Below are positions 1 to 10,268 of a stretch of DNA of 64,000 bases, piece after piece. Numbering within the stretch: position 1 is the stretch's first letter; each line of letters begins with the position of its first letter. The notes beneath the pieces were generated by a model that worked only from the letters and a program-made list of their open reading frames with translations, ran no database searches and was not told where the DNA came from. Origin of the DNA: Methylobacterium sp. SyP6R (GTDB taxonomy: Bacteria; Pseudomonadota; Alphaproteobacteria; Rhizobiales; Beijerinckiaceae); NCBI RefSeq assembly GCF_019216885.1, contig NZ_JAAQRC020000002.1, forward strand, positions 1 through 64,000. The letters run 5' to 3'. Made by a program: the position numbers and the translations under genes.

Positions 1-7
1 ACCAGTG

Positions 8-38
8 CCACTCCTTTCCCCGCAGAGGGGGAGGGGGC
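8..38. repeat. Partial copy of GC-rich palindromic repeat family C
   Basis: The first bases contain a CCCCGCAGAGGGGGAGG-type arm like those that end the family C repeats near 10.05, 14.1 and 22.35 kb. Only one arm lies in the window, so the assignment is tentative. It sits just upstream of the first permease gene. Confidence 0.4.
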
Positions 39-90
39 AGGCGCGCATCACGCACAAGACATCTTGAAACATTCCAGCCGGAGCCCACCC

Positions 91-1017
91 ATGTTCGGTG
101 AATACTCGCTCGGCGACCTCGGCGCGATCTTCGCCATGCAGGGCTTTGCCGGCCTGATCCTGTTCTCGGTCTACGTGCTGATGGCGCTCGGCCTCGCGAT
201 CATCTTCGGCCAGATGGGCGTCATCAACATGGCGCATGGCGAGTTCATGATCCTCGGCGCCTACATGACCTATTTGTGCTCGGGCTTCTTCCAGGCGCAC
301 CTGCCGGCTCTGTTCCCGGCCTACTTCTTCGTCGCGATGGTGCTCGCCTTCCTGGCGGCAGGGGCGCTGGGCATGCTGGTCGAATGGGGGCTGATCCGCC
401 ACCTCTACAAGCGGCCGCTGGACACGCTGCTCGCCACCTGGGGGCTGTCGCTCATCCTCCAGCAGGCCTACCGGTCGATCTTCGGCGCCCGCGAGGTCGG
501 TGTCGAGCTGCCGTCCTGGATGATGGGCTCGGTGCAGGCCACCGACGCGATCGAGATCCCGATCAACGGCCTGTTCGTGATGGCGATCACCGTGCTCATC
601 ACCCTGGCGGTGGCCGGCCTCCTCTTCGCGTCGCGTTACGGCAAGCAGGTCCGGGCGGTGATGCAGAACCGGGTGATGGCCGGCGCGGTCGGCATCGACA
701 CGGACCGGGTCGACCGCCTCACCTTCGGCCTCGGCTGCGGCATTGCCGGGGTGGCCGGCTCGGCCTTCACGATGATCGGCTCGACCGGGCCGACCTCGGG
801 CCAGCTCTACATCGTCGACACCTTCCTGATCGTGGTCTTCGGCGGCGCAGCGAGCCTGCTCGGCACTATCGCGTCCGCCTTCTCGATCTCGCAGACCCAG
901 TCGACCCTCGAATTCTTCCTCTCCGGCTCGACCGCGAAGGTCATCACCCTGCTCGCCGTCGTAGCTATCCTGATGCTGCGGCCGCAGGGCCTCTTCACCC
1001 TCAAGGTCCGGCGCTGA
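91..1017 (+). CDS. urtB: Urea/amide ABC transporter permease (UrtB/LivH family)
   Basis: This is an integral membrane permease of the branched-chain amino acid/urea ABC family, importing a small neutral solute with the three genes that follow. The protein (308 aa from the ATG at 91) is almost entirely hydrophobic helices and has the family hallmark GVINMAHGEF near residue 45. A longer reading from a TTG at 64 is possible, but the ATG after it fits family length better. It is the first gene of a tight forward operon; the periplasmic binding protein is not seen and probably lies upstream of the window. Because amidase genes follow, the substrate may be formamide or another short amide rather than urea; the Urt name rests on family resemblance only. 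Confidence 0.9.
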   Translation: MFGEYSLGDLGAIFAMQGFAGLILFSVYVLMALGLAIIFGQMGVINMAHGEFMILGAYMTYLCSGFFQAHLPALFPAYFFVAMVLAFLAAGALGMLVEWGLIRHLYKRPLDTLLATWGLSLILQQAYRSIFGAREVGVELPSWMMGSVQATDAIEIPINGLFVMAITVLITLAVAGLLFASRYGKQVRAVMQNRVMAGAVGIDTDRVDRLTFGLGCGIAGVAGSAFTMIGSTGPTSGQLYIVDTFLIVVFGGAASLLGTIASAFSISQTQSTLEFFLSGSTAKVITLLAVVAILMLRPQGLFTLKVRR

Positions 1018-1029
1018 GGAGGCCTGCCC

Positions 1030-2160
1030 ATGAAACTCCCGACCGTCAATGACAACCCGTTCATGAAGCCGATGGAATGGGCGGCCCTCGCCCTCCTCTG
1101 TGCCCTGATCTTCGGCCTCTTGCCGCTCGCCCTCGACGGGTTCCGGCTCAACCTGGTGGGCAAGTATCTCACCTACGCCTTCGTGGCGCTCGGCCTCGTC
1201 ATCTGCTGGGGCATGTGCGGGATCCTGTCGCTGGGCCAGGGCGTGTTCTTCGGGCTGGGCGGCTATTGCATGGCGATGTACCTCAAGCTCGAGGCGTCAT
1301 CCGTCGAGAACACCAAGATCCAGTCGACACCGGGCATCCCGGACTTCATGGACTGGAACCAGATCACGGCGCTGCCGTGGTTCTGGAAGCCGTTCCACAG
1401 CCTGCCGCTGACACTGATCGCCGTCGTGCTGGTGCCGACTTCGTTCGCCTTCGTCATCGGCGCGGCGATGTTCAAGCGCCGGGTCGGCGGCACCTACTTC
1501 GCGATCATCACCCAGGCCATCGCCGCGATCCTGACCATCCTGATCGTGGGACAGCAAGGCTATACCGGCGGCATCAACGGGATTACGGATCTCCGCACCC
1601 TCCACGGCTGGGACATCCGCACCGACGCGGCGAAGACGGTCCTGTACTTCGTCAATGGCGGCCTCCTCGTTACCTGCGTACTGATCGCACAACACGTCAA
1701 GCGCTCGAAGCTCGGCCGCATCCTGGTGGCGATGCGCGACAAGGAGGATCGGGTCCGTTTCTCGGGCTATAGCGTCGCGAGCTTCAAGATTTTCGCCTTC
1801 TGCCTCGCCGCCGCCTTCGCGGCGATCGGGGGGGCGATGTTCACCCTCCAGGTGGGATTCATGTCACCGTCCTTCGTCGGCATCGTGCCGTCGATCGAGA
1901 TGGTGATCTACGCCGCGGTCGGCGGACGGCTGTCGCTGTTCGGCGCGATCTACGGCACGCTCCTCGTCAACTGGGCCAAGACCACCTTCTCGGAATCCTT
2001 CCCCGAACTCTGGTTGTTCGGCCTCGGCGCCCTGTTCATCGCGGTGGTGCTCGCCTTCCCCAACGGGCTCGCCGGCATCTGGCGCCAGCACGTCGAACCC
2101 CGGCTGGCGCGCCGCCCCAAACCCGTCGCCCCGCTGCCCCAGGGCGCCCCCGCCGAGTGA
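1030..2160 (+). CDS. urtC: Urea/amide ABC transporter permease (UrtC/LivM family)
   Basis: Second permease of the importer, pairing with the UrtB-like subunit to form the membrane channel. The 376-aa product has about ten hydrophobic helices and the LivM/UrtC signatures GGTYFAIITQ and GYTGGINGIT in its middle. A GAGGAGG ribosome site lies 7 bases before the ATG, and the gene starts 12 bases after the previous stop. The hydrophilic stretch around residues 85-110 is typical of UrtC rather than LivM. The C-terminus is a short Pro/Ala-rich tail, usual for this subunit. Confidence 0.9.
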   Translation: MKLPTVNDNPFMKPMEWAALALLCALIFGLLPLALDGFRLNLVGKYLTYAFVALGLVICWGMCGILSLGQGVFFGLGGYCMAMYLKLEASSVENTKIQSTPGIPDFMDWNQITALPWFWKPFHSLPLTLIAVVLVPTSFAFVIGAAMFKRRVGGTYFAIITQAIAAILTILIVGQQGYTGGINGITDLRTLHGWDIRTDAAKTVLYFVNGGLLVTCVLIAQHVKRSKLGRILVAMRDKEDRVRFSGYSVASFKIFAFCLAAAFAAIGGAMFTLQVGFMSPSFVGIVPSIEMVIYAAVGGRLSLFGAIYGTLLVNWAKTTFSESFPELWLFGLGALFIAVVLAFPNGLAGIWRQHVEPRLARRPKPVAPLPQGAPAE

Positions 2161-2170
2161 GGAGTTTTCG

Positions 2171-2944
<774 letters not shown>

Positions 2945-2958
2945 GGGGAGGCAAAGCC

Positions 2959-3702
2959 ATGCTCCAGACCGTTCCCGCCTCCGCCCCCAGGCCGGCCCCC
3001 GGCGCCGAACCGATGCTCACGGTGACCGGCCTGCACGCGGCCTACGGCCAGAGCGAGGTGCTGCACGGCATCGACCTCGCCCTGGCGCCCGGCGAAATCG
3101 TCGCCGTGATGGGCCGCAACGGCATGGGCAAGTCGACCCTGATGCGGACCCTGATGGGCATCCTGCCGGTCAAGAGCGGCACGATCCGGGTCGCGGGCCG
3201 GGACGTGACGGCGATGAAGAGCCACCGGCGCGTCGCCGCCGGCCTCGCCTACGTGCCGCAAGGGCGGATGATCTTCTCGACCATGACGGTGCAGGAGAAC
3301 ATCGAGACCGGGCTCACCGTCACCGGCGAGAGCAAGGTCCCGCCCGATCTGTACGCGATGTTCCCGGTTCTCCTGGAGATGAAGGGCCGGCGCGGCGGCA
3401 ACCTGTCGGGCGGCCAGCAGCAGCAGCTCGCCATCGCCCGGGCGCTCGCCAGCCGGCCGAAGGTGCTGCTCCTCGACGAGCCGACCGAGGGCATCCAGCC
3501 CTCGATCATCCGGGAGATGGGCCGGACGCTGAAGACGATTCGCGACGAGCGCGGGCTTTCGATCGTCGTCTCCGAGCAGGTGCTCAGCTTCGCCCTCGAC
3601 ATCGCCGACCGGGTACTGGTGATCGAGAACGGAGCGATCGTCCACGAGGAGGACCGCGCCGACGTCGATGAGGCGAAGGTCGCCCGCTACCTGTCGGTTT
3701 GA
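2959..3702 (+). CDS. urtE: Urea/amide ABC transporter ATP-binding protein (UrtE/LivF family)
   Basis: Second ATPase of the importer, 247 aa from the ATG at 2959, which has a GGGGAGG ribosome site just upstream. Upstream in-frame codons belong to a reading overlapping urtD and are not used. Walker A GRNGMGKST is at residues 52-60, the signature is LSGGQQQQ, and Walker B is followed by EGIQPSI, diagnostic of the LivF/UrtE type. It ends the transporter operon; a family R palindrome separates it from fmdA, so fmdA may be read from its own promoter or by read-through. Confidence 0.92.
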   Translation: MLQTVPASAPRPAPGAEPMLTVTGLHAAYGQSEVLHGIDLALAPGEIVAVMGRNGMGKSTLMRTLMGILPVKSGTIRVAGRDVTAMKSHRRVAAGLAYVPQGRMIFSTMTVQENIETGLTVTGESKVPPDLYAMFPVLLEMKGRRGGNLSGGQQQQLAIARALASRPKVLLLDEPTEGIQPSIIREMGRTLKTIRDERGLSIVVSEQVLSFALDIADRVLVIENGAIVHEEDRADVDEAKVARYLSV

Positions 3703-3758
3703 ACGGCTCTTCGATGGTCGAGAAGGACATTGCGCTCGTCTTCCTCGTCCCATCCTCG

Positions 3759-3900
3759 ACCTCATCCTGAGGTGTTGGTCGATCGAAGATCGACTGACCT
3801 CGAAGGAGGGCTCCAGAGGTCTCGGAGCTACCTGGAGCCCTCCTTCGAGGCTCCCGTTGGTCGAATGCGATCTTCGATCGCCAGCACCTCAGGATGAGGT
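3759..3900. repeat. Family R palindromic repeat, copy 1
   Basis: The unit begins ACCTCATCCTGAGGTG and ends with its inverse CACCTCAGGATGAGGT. An inner pair (GGAGGGCTCCAGA against TCTGGAGCC...CTCC type arms) makes a long hairpin. It fills most of the 327-base gap between urtE and fmdA. Four more copies occur in the window at 18.2, 27.2, 29.6 and 44.4 kb, always between genes. It could attenuate transcription or protect mRNA ends; that role is inference. Confidence 0.9.
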
Positions 3901-4029
3901 CGAGGGCGGGAGAGAATACACAGTCGAGGTAGACTCCGATCCGAAAGTATCGCGGAGGCTCGTTTCGCCCCGCACCCACGATCCCGGTCGCCAGCCGGGA
4001 CATCCCCCGCTCCAGGGAAAGGGAAACGC

Positions 4030-5259
4030 ATGCCCGAGACGTTGATCAAGGTCGACCTGACGCAGTCGGCCTACGAGAACGATAGGGTGCACAATCGCTG
4101 GCACCCGGACATCCCGATGGTGGCCTACGTCAAGCCGGGCCAGGACTTCATCGTCGAGACCTACGACTGGACCGGCGGGTTCATCAAGAACGACGACTCC
4201 GCCGACGACGTGCGCGACATCGATTTGTCGATCGTGCATTTCCTCTCCGGCCCGATCGGGGTCGAGGGCGCCGAGCCGGGCGACCTGCTGGTGGTCGACC
4301 TCCTCGACATCGGCGCCAAGCCCGAGTCGCAATGGGGCTTCAACGGCTTCTTCTCGAAGCAGAACGGCGGCGGCTTCCTCACCGATCACTTCCCGCTGGC
4401 CCAGAAGTCGATCTGGGACTTCGAGGGGATGTTCACCAAGTCGCGCCACGTCCCGGGCGTGCGCTTTCCTGGCCTGATCCATCCCGGCCTGATCGGCTGC
4501 CTGCCCGATCCGAAGCTGCTCGCGACCTGGAACGAGCGAGAGACCGCGCTGATCGCCACCAACCCGACCCGGGTGCCGGGGCTCGCCAATCCGCCCTTCG
4601 GACCGACCGCCCATATGGGCCGGCTGTCGGGTGAGGCGAAGGACAAGGCGGCGGCGGAAGGCGCCCGCACCGTCCCGCCGCGGGAGCACGGCGGCAATTG
4701 CGACATCAAGGACCTGTCGCGCGGCTCGAAGATCTACTTCCCGGTCTACGTCCCGGGCGCCGGCCTCTCGATGGGCGACCTGCATTTCAGCCAGGGCGAC
4801 GGCGAGATCACCTTCTGCGGCGCGATCGAGATGGCCGGCTGGGTCCATCTCAAGGTCGAGGTCATCAAGGACGGCATGGCGAAGTACGGGATCAGGAACC
4901 CGATCTTCAAGCCGTCGCCGATCGTCCCGCGCTTCGACGACCATCTCATCTTCGAGGGAATCTCGGTCGACGAGAGCGGCGGCCAGCACTACCTCGACGT
5001 GACGGTCGCCTACCGCCAGGCCTGCCTCAACGCGATCGAGTACCTGAAGAAGTTCGGCTATTCCGGCGCCCAGGCCTACTCGATCCTCGGCACCGCGCCG
5101 GTGCAGGGCCACATCTCGGGCGTCGTCGACGTGCCGAATGCCTGTGCGACCCTGTGGCTGCCGACCGGCATCTTCGACTTCGACATCAACCCGAGCGCCG
5201 CCGGGCCGACGCAATATCTCGACGGCTCGGTCCAGATGCCGATCTCCCCGGAAAAGTAG
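4030..5259 (+). CDS. fmdA: Formamidase (acetamidase/formamidase family)
   Basis: Hydrolyses formamide to formate and ammonia in the cytoplasm. The 409-aa product matches the FmdA/AmdA family in length and along its whole course, with conserved stretches HNRWHPDIPM near residue 24, GGNCDIKDL near 222 and a C-terminal segment that includes PNACATLWLP. Its family is unrelated to the nitrilase-type amidase encoded two genes later. It is followed after one base by fmdB and preceded by an amide/urea importer, giving a coherent uptake-and-hydrolysis unit. In a methylotroph the formate could be oxidised for energy and the ammonia assimilated. The start is chosen at the ATG after a GGGAAAGGG ribosome site. 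Confidence 0.95.
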   Translation: MPETLIKVDLTQSAYENDRVHNRWHPDIPMVAYVKPGQDFIVETYDWTGGFIKNDDSADDVRDIDLSIVHFLSGPIGVEGAEPGDLLVVDLLDIGAKPESQWGFNGFFSKQNGGGFLTDHFPLAQKSIWDFEGMFTKSRHVPGVRFPGLIHPGLIGCLPDPKLLATWNERETALIATNPTRVPGLANPPFGPTAHMGRLSGEAKDKAAAEGARTVPPREHGGNCDIKDLSRGSKIYFPVYVPGAGLSMGDLHFSQGDGEITFCGAIEMAGWVHLKVEVIKDGMAKYGIRNPIFKPSPIVPRFDDHLIFEGISVDESGGQHYLDVTVAYRQACLNAIEYLKKFGYSGAQAYSILGTAPVQGHISGVVDVPNACATLWLPTGIFDFDINPSAAGPTQYLDGSVQMPISPEK

Positions 5260-5260
5260 C

Positions 5261-5572
5261 ATGCCGGTCTACGACTATTCCTGCGAGGCGTGCGGCCCGT
5301 TCACGGTGTTGCGCCCGATGTCGCAGTTCCGCGAGCCGCACGACTGCCCGGATTGCGGCGGGACTTGCGAGCGCGCCTTCCTCACCGCGCCGCGCCTGTC
5401 GGGCATGGATGCCGGGTTGAAGGCCGCCCACGCCACCAACGAGCGGAGCCGCCACGCGCCGAAGCGCAGCCACGGCGCCGGCTGCGGCTGCTGCGCCCCG
5501 AAGACGAGTGCGGCGGCCCCGGCCGCCGCCAAGGGCTTCCCGGCCGCCCGGCCGTGGATGATCAGCCACTGA
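5261..5572 (+). CDS. fmdB: FmdB-type zinc-ribbon protein
   Basis: Small 103-aa protein of the FmdB family, usually encoded with formamidase and proposed to regulate it. The N-terminus starts MPVYDYSC and carries two zinc-ribbon CxxC pairs, C8/C11 and C29/C32. After an Ala/His-rich linker, the C-terminus has a cysteine-rich GCGCCAPK segment that most FmdB proteins lack and that may bind metal. The ATG follows the fmdA stop by one base, so translation is probably coupled. The regulatory role is from family knowledge; biochemical function is not established by the sequence. Confidence 0.9.
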   Translation: MPVYDYSCEACGPFTVLRPMSQFREPHDCPDCGGTCERAFLTAPRLSGMDAGLKAAHATNERSRHAPKRSHGAGCGCCAPKTSAAAPAAAKGFPAARPWMISH

Positions 5573-5633
5573 CGCCCGTCCCCTCGCTCCGGGCGGAGCG
5601 AGGGGATCCCGACCGAGGGAGGACAGACCCGCC

Positions 5634-6689
5634 ATGCATCACGGCGACATTTCCAGCAGCCACGACAGCGTCGGCGTCGCTGTCGTCAACTACAAGATGC
5701 CGCGCCTGCACACCAAGGCCGAGGTCCTCGCCAATTGCCGCAAGATCGCCGACATGGTGGTCGGCATGAAGTCAGGCCTTCCGGGCATGGACCTGGTGAT
5801 TTTTCCCGAATACTCGACGCACGGCATCATGTACGACGCCGCCGAGATGTTCGACACCGCTGCGACCGTCCCCGGCGAGGAGACCGCGATCTTCGCCGAG
5901 GCGTGCCGCAAGGCGGGTGTGTGGGGCGTGTTCTCGCTCACCGGCGAGCGGCACGAGGAGCACCCGCACAAGGCGCCCTACAACACCCTGATCCTGATGA
6001 ACGACCAGGGCGAGATCGTGCAGAAATACCGCAAGATCATGCCCTGGGTGCCGATCGAGGGCTGGTACCCGGGCGACTGCACCTACGTCTCCGACGGGCC
6101 GAAGGGTCTCAAGATCAGCCTGATCATCTGCGACGACGGCAACTACCCGGAGATCTGGCGCGACTGCGCCATGCGCGGCGCCGAGCTCATCATCCGCTGC
6201 CAGGGCTACATGTACCCGGCCAAGGAGCAGCAGGTCCTGATGTCGAAGGCGATGGCGTTTGCCAACAACGTCTACGTGGCGGTGGCGAACGCGGCCGGTT
6301 TCGACGGGGTCTACAGCTATTTCGGCCACTCGGCGGTGATCGGCTTCGACGGACGCACGCTGGGCGAGTGCGGCGAGGAGGAGAACGGCATCCAGTACGC
6401 CGCATTGTCGAAATTTCTGATCCGCGACGCGCGCCAGCACTGGCAATCGGAGAACCACCTCTTCAAGCTGCTCCACCGCGGCTATACCGGCATGATCAAT
6501 TCCCGCGAGAACCGGCACGGGCTGTCGGCCTGCCCCTACGATTTCTATCGCCGCTGGATCGAGGACCCCGACGGCACCCGCGACGCGGTGCGAGGCATCA
6601 CCCGCGCCAGCGTCGGCACGCCCGAATGCCCCATCGAGGGCATCCCGGTCGCGGGTGAGGGTACCGCGACGCGTCGTGAGAGGCGGTGA
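5634..6689 (+). CDS. amiE: Aliphatic amidase (nitrilase superfamily)
   Basis: Hydrolyses short aliphatic amides such as acetamide and propionamide to acid and ammonia. The 351-aa product resembles the Pseudomonas amidase AmiE almost throughout, starting [16 protein letters not shown] and keeping the catalytic triad at the same positions: E59 (FPEYS), K134 (YRKIMPW) and C166 ([12 protein letters not shown]). A GGGAGGA ribosome site precedes the ATG. It lies 61 bases after fmdB, in the same operon direction as the importer and formamidase. The AmiC/AmiR control pair of Pseudomonas is not present nearby, so regulation must differ. The last ~20 residues are less conserved than the rest. Confidence 0.96.
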   Translation: MHHGDISSSHDSVGVAVVNYKMPRLHTKAEVLANCRKIADMVVGMKSGLPGMDLVIFPEYSTHGIMYDAAEMFDTAATVPGEETAIFAEACRKAGVWGVFSLTGERHEEHPHKAPYNTLILMNDQGEIVQKYRKIMPWVPIEGWYPGDCTYVSDGPKGLKISLIICDDGNYPEIWRDCAMRGAELIIRCQGYMYPAKEQQVLMSKAMAFANNVYVAVANAAGFDGVYSYFGHSAVIGFDGRTLGECGEEENGIQYAALSKFLIRDARQHWQSENHLFKLLHRGYTGMINSRENRHGLSACPYDFYRRWIEDPDGTRDAVRGITRASVGTPECPIEGIPVAGEGTATRRERR

Positions 6690-6813
6690 AGCCGAGGGGC
6701 CGCGCGTGCAATGCGCGGCTCCTGGGGTGGAAAAATCGCGCAGGACCTCCACGGCGGTCCAGGGTGGCCGCCGGAAGGCCCATCCCGCGGTTCCGAGTCC
6801 GACGGCAAGCCGC

Positions 6814-7248
6814 TCAGGTGCGCCAGGGATGCGCCGGCAACTCGGTGTCGCCGATGGCCTGGGCTCCGGCGAGCGCCACCGCGTCGTCGTTCTCGACCGA
6901 CGAGCCCGAGACGCCGATCGCGCCGGACATCTCGCCGCCGGCATCGACGATCGGAATGCCGCCCGGGAAGGTGATCAGCCCGTCATTCGAGTGCTCGATA
7001 CCGTAGAGCGGACCACCGGGCTGTGACAGGCTGCCGATCGCGCCGGTCTTCATGCCGAAGAACACCGCGGTCTTCGCCTTCTTCCGCGCGATGTCGATGG
7101 AGCCGACCCAGGCGCCGTCCATCCGGTGGAACGCCTTCAGGTTGCCGCCCGAATCGACGACGGCGATGCACATCTGCGTGCCGAGCGCGGCCGCCTTGTC
7201 GCGGGCGGCACGGATCGCGGTCTCGGCCTGTTCGATCGTCACATGCAT
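6814..7248 (-). CDS. GlcG/HbpS family protein
   Basis: A 144-aa protein of the GlcG/HbpS (DUF336) family, whose members bind haem or cobalamin or accompany glycolate and other catabolic genes. Visible hallmarks are AVVDSGGNL near the N-terminus, [11 protein letters not shown] in the middle and the C-terminal GGIPI...GAIGVSG...D segment. The ATG at 7248 is preferred over an in-frame ATG seven codons earlier because GGGGAG lies 8 bases before it. No signal peptide is seen, so it is probably cytoplasmic. It converges with amiE; nothing ties it to the amide genes. Its precise ligand cannot be read from the sequence. Confidence 0.85.
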   Translation of the reverse strand: MHVTIEQAETAIRAARDKAAALGTQMCIAVVDSGGNLKAFHRMDGAWVGSIDIARKKAKTAVFFGMKTGAIGSLSQPGGPLYGIEHSNDGLITFPGGIPIVDAGGEMSGAIGVSGSSVENDDAVALAGAQAIGDTELPAHPWRT

Positions 7249-7792
7249 GCGCGTGTCTCCCCGAGGCATTCCGTCTCGACCGGGACGGAATTCGCATCCG
7301 TTCGGCCCTCGCTTGCAACGATCGGCCGCCCGCTGTCAGCCCGGACCTTCGTCCTCAGGACTGTGCCAATGCTGTCGGCAACGATCGAAAGCTTTCGCTC
7401 GCGACGGCTCTCCGGACGCTCCCGGCGCCGGCCGGGAGGGCGGTCCGATCTCGGCGACGCAGCGCCCGACGGCGATCGGAGAGGCGACGAGGGCGCGCAC
7501 GGCAGGAACATACCTGGCCTCCCGGCGCGATGACGGAGGCGGTGCGCGCCGTGGCCCCGGAGGTCGCCCCGCCGGCAGCGTGGTGCAGGCCCGGAGGATA
7601 CCTATCGCCGGATCCGGGACGATGGAGAACGGAGTCGTCTGACGCGGCTCCCGGACTTTGGATTGCGGTGCATCGTCCAGGACGAGCCGGCATCGACGTC
7701 GTCGGGCGGGGCGCAGGCGTCCCTCGTGCAGGTGCGTACTGCGAACGGAACATGCGGGCGACGTCCTGCTGAGCCTATTTACGGCCTAAAAA

Positions 7793-7804
7793 GCCTATAC
7801 ATGA
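7793..7804. promoter_or_regulatory. Possible degenerate HutC-type operator
   Basis: GCCTATACATGA lies in an AT-rich patch and shares CTATACATGA with the better site at 8162. It misses the GT-N-TA-N-AC pattern of HutC-class repressors by one base (GC for GT). About 500 bases from hutH, so its role is doubtful. Confidence 0.3.
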
Positions 7805-8161
7805 TATTGAAAAGCCATGTCGTGCCTCCCTTCGGCACCCGTCCGAGGGCGTTCCATGGCCCCGCGGTCCATCCTGATCCGCGGAAAGGGGTCGCGCACG
7901 GCCCTCGACGAGAACGCCCGCGCCCGAGAGGGCATCGCACCGATTGCCGCCGTTCTGACCTCGCAACGGCTGCAGCCGTGCCGGCGACCGGCCGTGCTTG
8001 CCCGTCTTCATCCGGGGTCGGCACGGTCTCGAGCGGCGCGTGCAGGTCCGCGCCGACAGGTCGATCGACGACGCGGTGTCGGTCGACGAGCCTCATCGGC
8101 GGCGTCGAATCGCCGGCCCCCCGTCGCGGCGACCGTGCCGCGCTTGCCAATCGCCGCTAAA

Positions 8162-8171
8162 TGTCTATACA
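8162..8171. promoter_or_regulatory. Candidate HutC operator upstream of hutH
   Basis: TGTCTATACA fits the GT-N-TA-N-AC operator pattern described for HutC-class GntR repressors. It is about 134 bases before the hutH start, and a HutC-type repressor gene lies at 14.1-14.9 kb. Assignment is by pattern only. Confidence 0.5.
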
Positions 8172-8304
8172 TGAAGCCAGAACCGAGGAGCGCATTCCGG
8201 CTCCGGCCGCGCGGGCTGCCGGTCTCGCGCGGGGCGTCCCTCCTGCTGCGCCGGACGCTGCCCCGGATGTCCTTGCGCTTCGCCACGCCGACGAGGACCC
8301 CGCC

Positions 8305-9843
8305 ATGACCCTGACCTTCCATCCGGGACGCGTGTCGCTCCAGGACCTCGAACGCGTCTATCGCGACGGCGTCGCGGTGCGGCTGGAGCCGGGCTGCGAC
8401 GCGGCCATCGCGCGAGGCGCGGCCCGGATCGCGGCGATCGCCGAGGGCGACGTGCCCATCTACGGCATCAATACCGGCTTCGGGAAACTGGCCTCGATCC
8501 GGATCGCGCCCGGCGACCTCGCCACCCTCCAGCGCAACCTGATCCTGTCGCATTGCTGCGGGCTTGGCGACCTCCTCGAGCCCGAGGTGGTGCGGCTCGT
8601 GATGGCCTTGAAGCTCGTCTCGCTCGGCCGGGGCGCGTCCGGCGTGCGGCTGGCGATCGTGCGCCTCATCGAGGCGATGCTCGCCCGCGGCGTCGTACCG
8701 GCCATTCCCGGCCAGGGCTCGGTCGGCGCGAGCGGGGACCTCGCCCCGCTCGCCCATCTCGCGGCGGTGATGATCGGCGAGGGCGAGGCTTTCTTCGAGG
8801 GTGAGCGGCTGCCCGGCGCCGAGGCCCTGCGGCGCGCCGGGCTGGAGCCGGTCGTGCTCGCCGCCAAGGAAGGGCTCGCGCTCATCAACGGCACGCAGGT
8901 CTCGACGGCCCTGGCCTTGGCCGGCTTGTTCCGGGCCTTCCGGGCCCTGCGCACGGCTTTGGTCACCGGCGCCCTGTCGACCGATGCCGCGATGGGCTCC
9001 TCCGCCCCGTTCCATCCCGAGATCCATGCACTGCGCGGCCACCAGGGCCAGATCGATGCCGGCGCGGCCCTGCGGGCGCTCCTCGACGGCTCGGCGATCC
9101 GCGAAAGCCACGTCGAGGGCGACGAGCGCGTGCAGGATCCCTATTGCATCCGCTGCCAGCCGCAGGTGGTGGGGGCCTGCCTCGACCTCCTGCGCCAGGC
9201 CGGGCGCACGCTCGAGATCGAGGCCAACGCCGTCACCGACAACCCCCTCGTCCTGTCCGACGGCGAGGTCGTGTCGGGCGGCAACTTCCATGCCGAGCCG
9301 GTCGCCTTCGCGGCCGACCAGATCGCGCTCGCGGTCTGCGAGATCGGCTCGATCGCGCAACGGCGGATCGCGCTCCTCGTCGATCCGGCGCTGTCCTTCG
9401 GCCTGCCGGCCTTCCTGGCGAAGAAGCCGGGCCTGAATTCCGGCCTGATGATCGCCGAGGTGACCTCGGCAGCGCTGATGAGCGAGAACAAGCAACGGTC
9501 GCATCCGGCCTCGGTCGATTCGACGCCGACCTCCGCCAACCAGGAGGACCATGTCTCCATGGCCTGCCACGGCGCCCGCCGCCTGCTGCCGATGACCGAG
9601 AACCTGTTCGGCATCTTAGGCATCGAGGCCCTGGCCGGTGCCCAGGGCGTCGAGCTGCGCGGGCCCCTGCGGACGAGCCCGGAGCTGGAGCGGGCGCTCG
9701 GCGCAATCCGCCGGGTCGTGCGTCCCCTGGAGGAGGACCGCTACCTCGCGGACGACCTGCGGGCGGCCGCTGGCTTGGTGGCGGACGGTACGATCGAGGG
9801 GAGTTTGTCCGCTGGGATTTTGCCGGGTTTGGCGCTGGGGTGA
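8305..9843 (+). CDS. hutH: Histidine ammonia-lyase
   Basis: Converts L-histidine to trans-urocanate and ammonia, the first step of histidine breakdown. The 512-aa length is normal for HutH. The self-cyclising Ala-Ser-Gly that forms the MIO electrophile is at A142-S143-G144 inside [14 protein letters not shown], exactly the numbering of the Pseudomonas enzyme. Other family segments include [11 protein letters not shown] near residue 53 and the glutamine-rich C-terminal [13 protein letters not shown]. The start is placed at the ATG at 8305; upstream in-frame codons look non-coding. Urocanase, imidazolonepropionase and the later hut enzymes are not in this window, so they must be encoded elsewhere. 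Confidence 0.96.
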   Translation: MTLTFHPGRVSLQDLERVYRDGVAVRLEPGCDAAIARGAARIAAIAEGDVPIYGINTGFGKLASIRIAPGDLATLQRNLILSHCCGLGDLLEPEVVRLVMALKLVSLGRGASGVRLAIVRLIEAMLARGVVPAIPGQGSVGASGDLAPLAHLAAVMIGEGEAFFEGERLPGAEALRRAGLEPVVLAAKEGLALINGTQVSTALALAGLFRAFRALRTALVTGALSTDAAMGSSAPFHPEIHALRGHQGQIDAGAALRALLDGSAIRESHVEGDERVQDPYCIRCQPQVVGACLDLLRQAGRTLEIEANAVTDNPLVLSDGEVVSGGNFHAEPVAFAADQIALAVCEIGSIAQRRIALLVDPALSFGLPAFLAKKPGLNSGLMIAEVTSAALMSENKQRSHPASVDSTPTSANQEDHVSMACHGARRLLPMTENLFGILGIEALAGAQGVELRGPLRTSPELERALGAIRRVVRPLEEDRYLADDLRAAAGLVADGTIEGSLSAGILPGLALG

Positions 9844-9907
9844 GTTCGTTCAGGGTCGCTCCGCTCGTGAGCAGCGTGCAACTTTTTTCCCAAGACGCCG
9901 CCGGGCA

Positions 9908-10078
9908 CCCTCCCCCCTCTGCGGGGGAGGGTGCCCGGCGGAGCCGGGCGGGAGAGGGGACGACGCTTCCGGAAATGACTGAACCGTTCTGGCAAGCGCC
10001 ATACTTGGCATCGTCGCGCTGCCCCTCTCCCGGCCCCTGCTGACGCAGGGTCCACCCTCCCCCGCAGAGGGGGGAGGG
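9908..10078. repeat. Family C GC-rich palindromic repeat, copy 1
   Basis: The unit starts CCCTCCCCCCTCTGCGGGGG and ends CCCCCGCAGAGGGGGGAGGG, with inner arms GGGAGAGGGGACG and CCCCTCTCCCGG. It would fold into one long hairpin. It sits between hutH and hutD. Related copies are at 13.94-14.11 kb and, in the opposite orientation and interrupted, at 21.94-22.36 kb. Confidence 0.9.
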
Positions 10079-10163
10079 TTACGCGCGGGGGCGTTGAGAG
10101 AGTGTCATCGAACGCAGGGCATTTTGATACCAACCCATATCGCAGAGCGGAGCTTGGGCTCGA

Positions 10164-10198
10164 TTAAGACTGTAGTTATTATTCAATTTCTGTCTTAA
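10164..10198. promoter_or_regulatory. AT-rich inverted repeat upstream of hutD
   Basis: Perfect 7-base arms TTAAGAC (10164-10170) and GTCTTAA (10192-10198) enclose a 21-base AT-rich spacer, about 70 bases before the hutD start. It could be a promoter/operator region; no specific regulator is suggested. Confidence 0.35.
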
Positions 10199-10268
10199 AA
10201 CCTATCGGAAAAATCTTCGCTCTTCCTTGTCCCAGACGCCCCCCGCCCACCGAGAAGGTCCACGCCCC

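Larger units (their letters stand above)
7249..8304. other. About 1 kb without a recognisable gene, upstream of hutH
   Basis: The open frames here are Arg/Ala/Pro-rich with no recognisable domain and look non-coding. Around 7785-7815 there is a short AT-rich patch with a CCTATACATGA motif, repeated at about 8165 closer to hutH. The rest may be decayed sequence or a long leader. I see no RNA gene or repeat. Confidence 0.5.

Noticed and set aside
7355..7753. A 132-codon reverse gene in the gap before hutH
   Set aside because: Arg/Ala/Pro-rich with no domain, weak start context and no conserved pattern.
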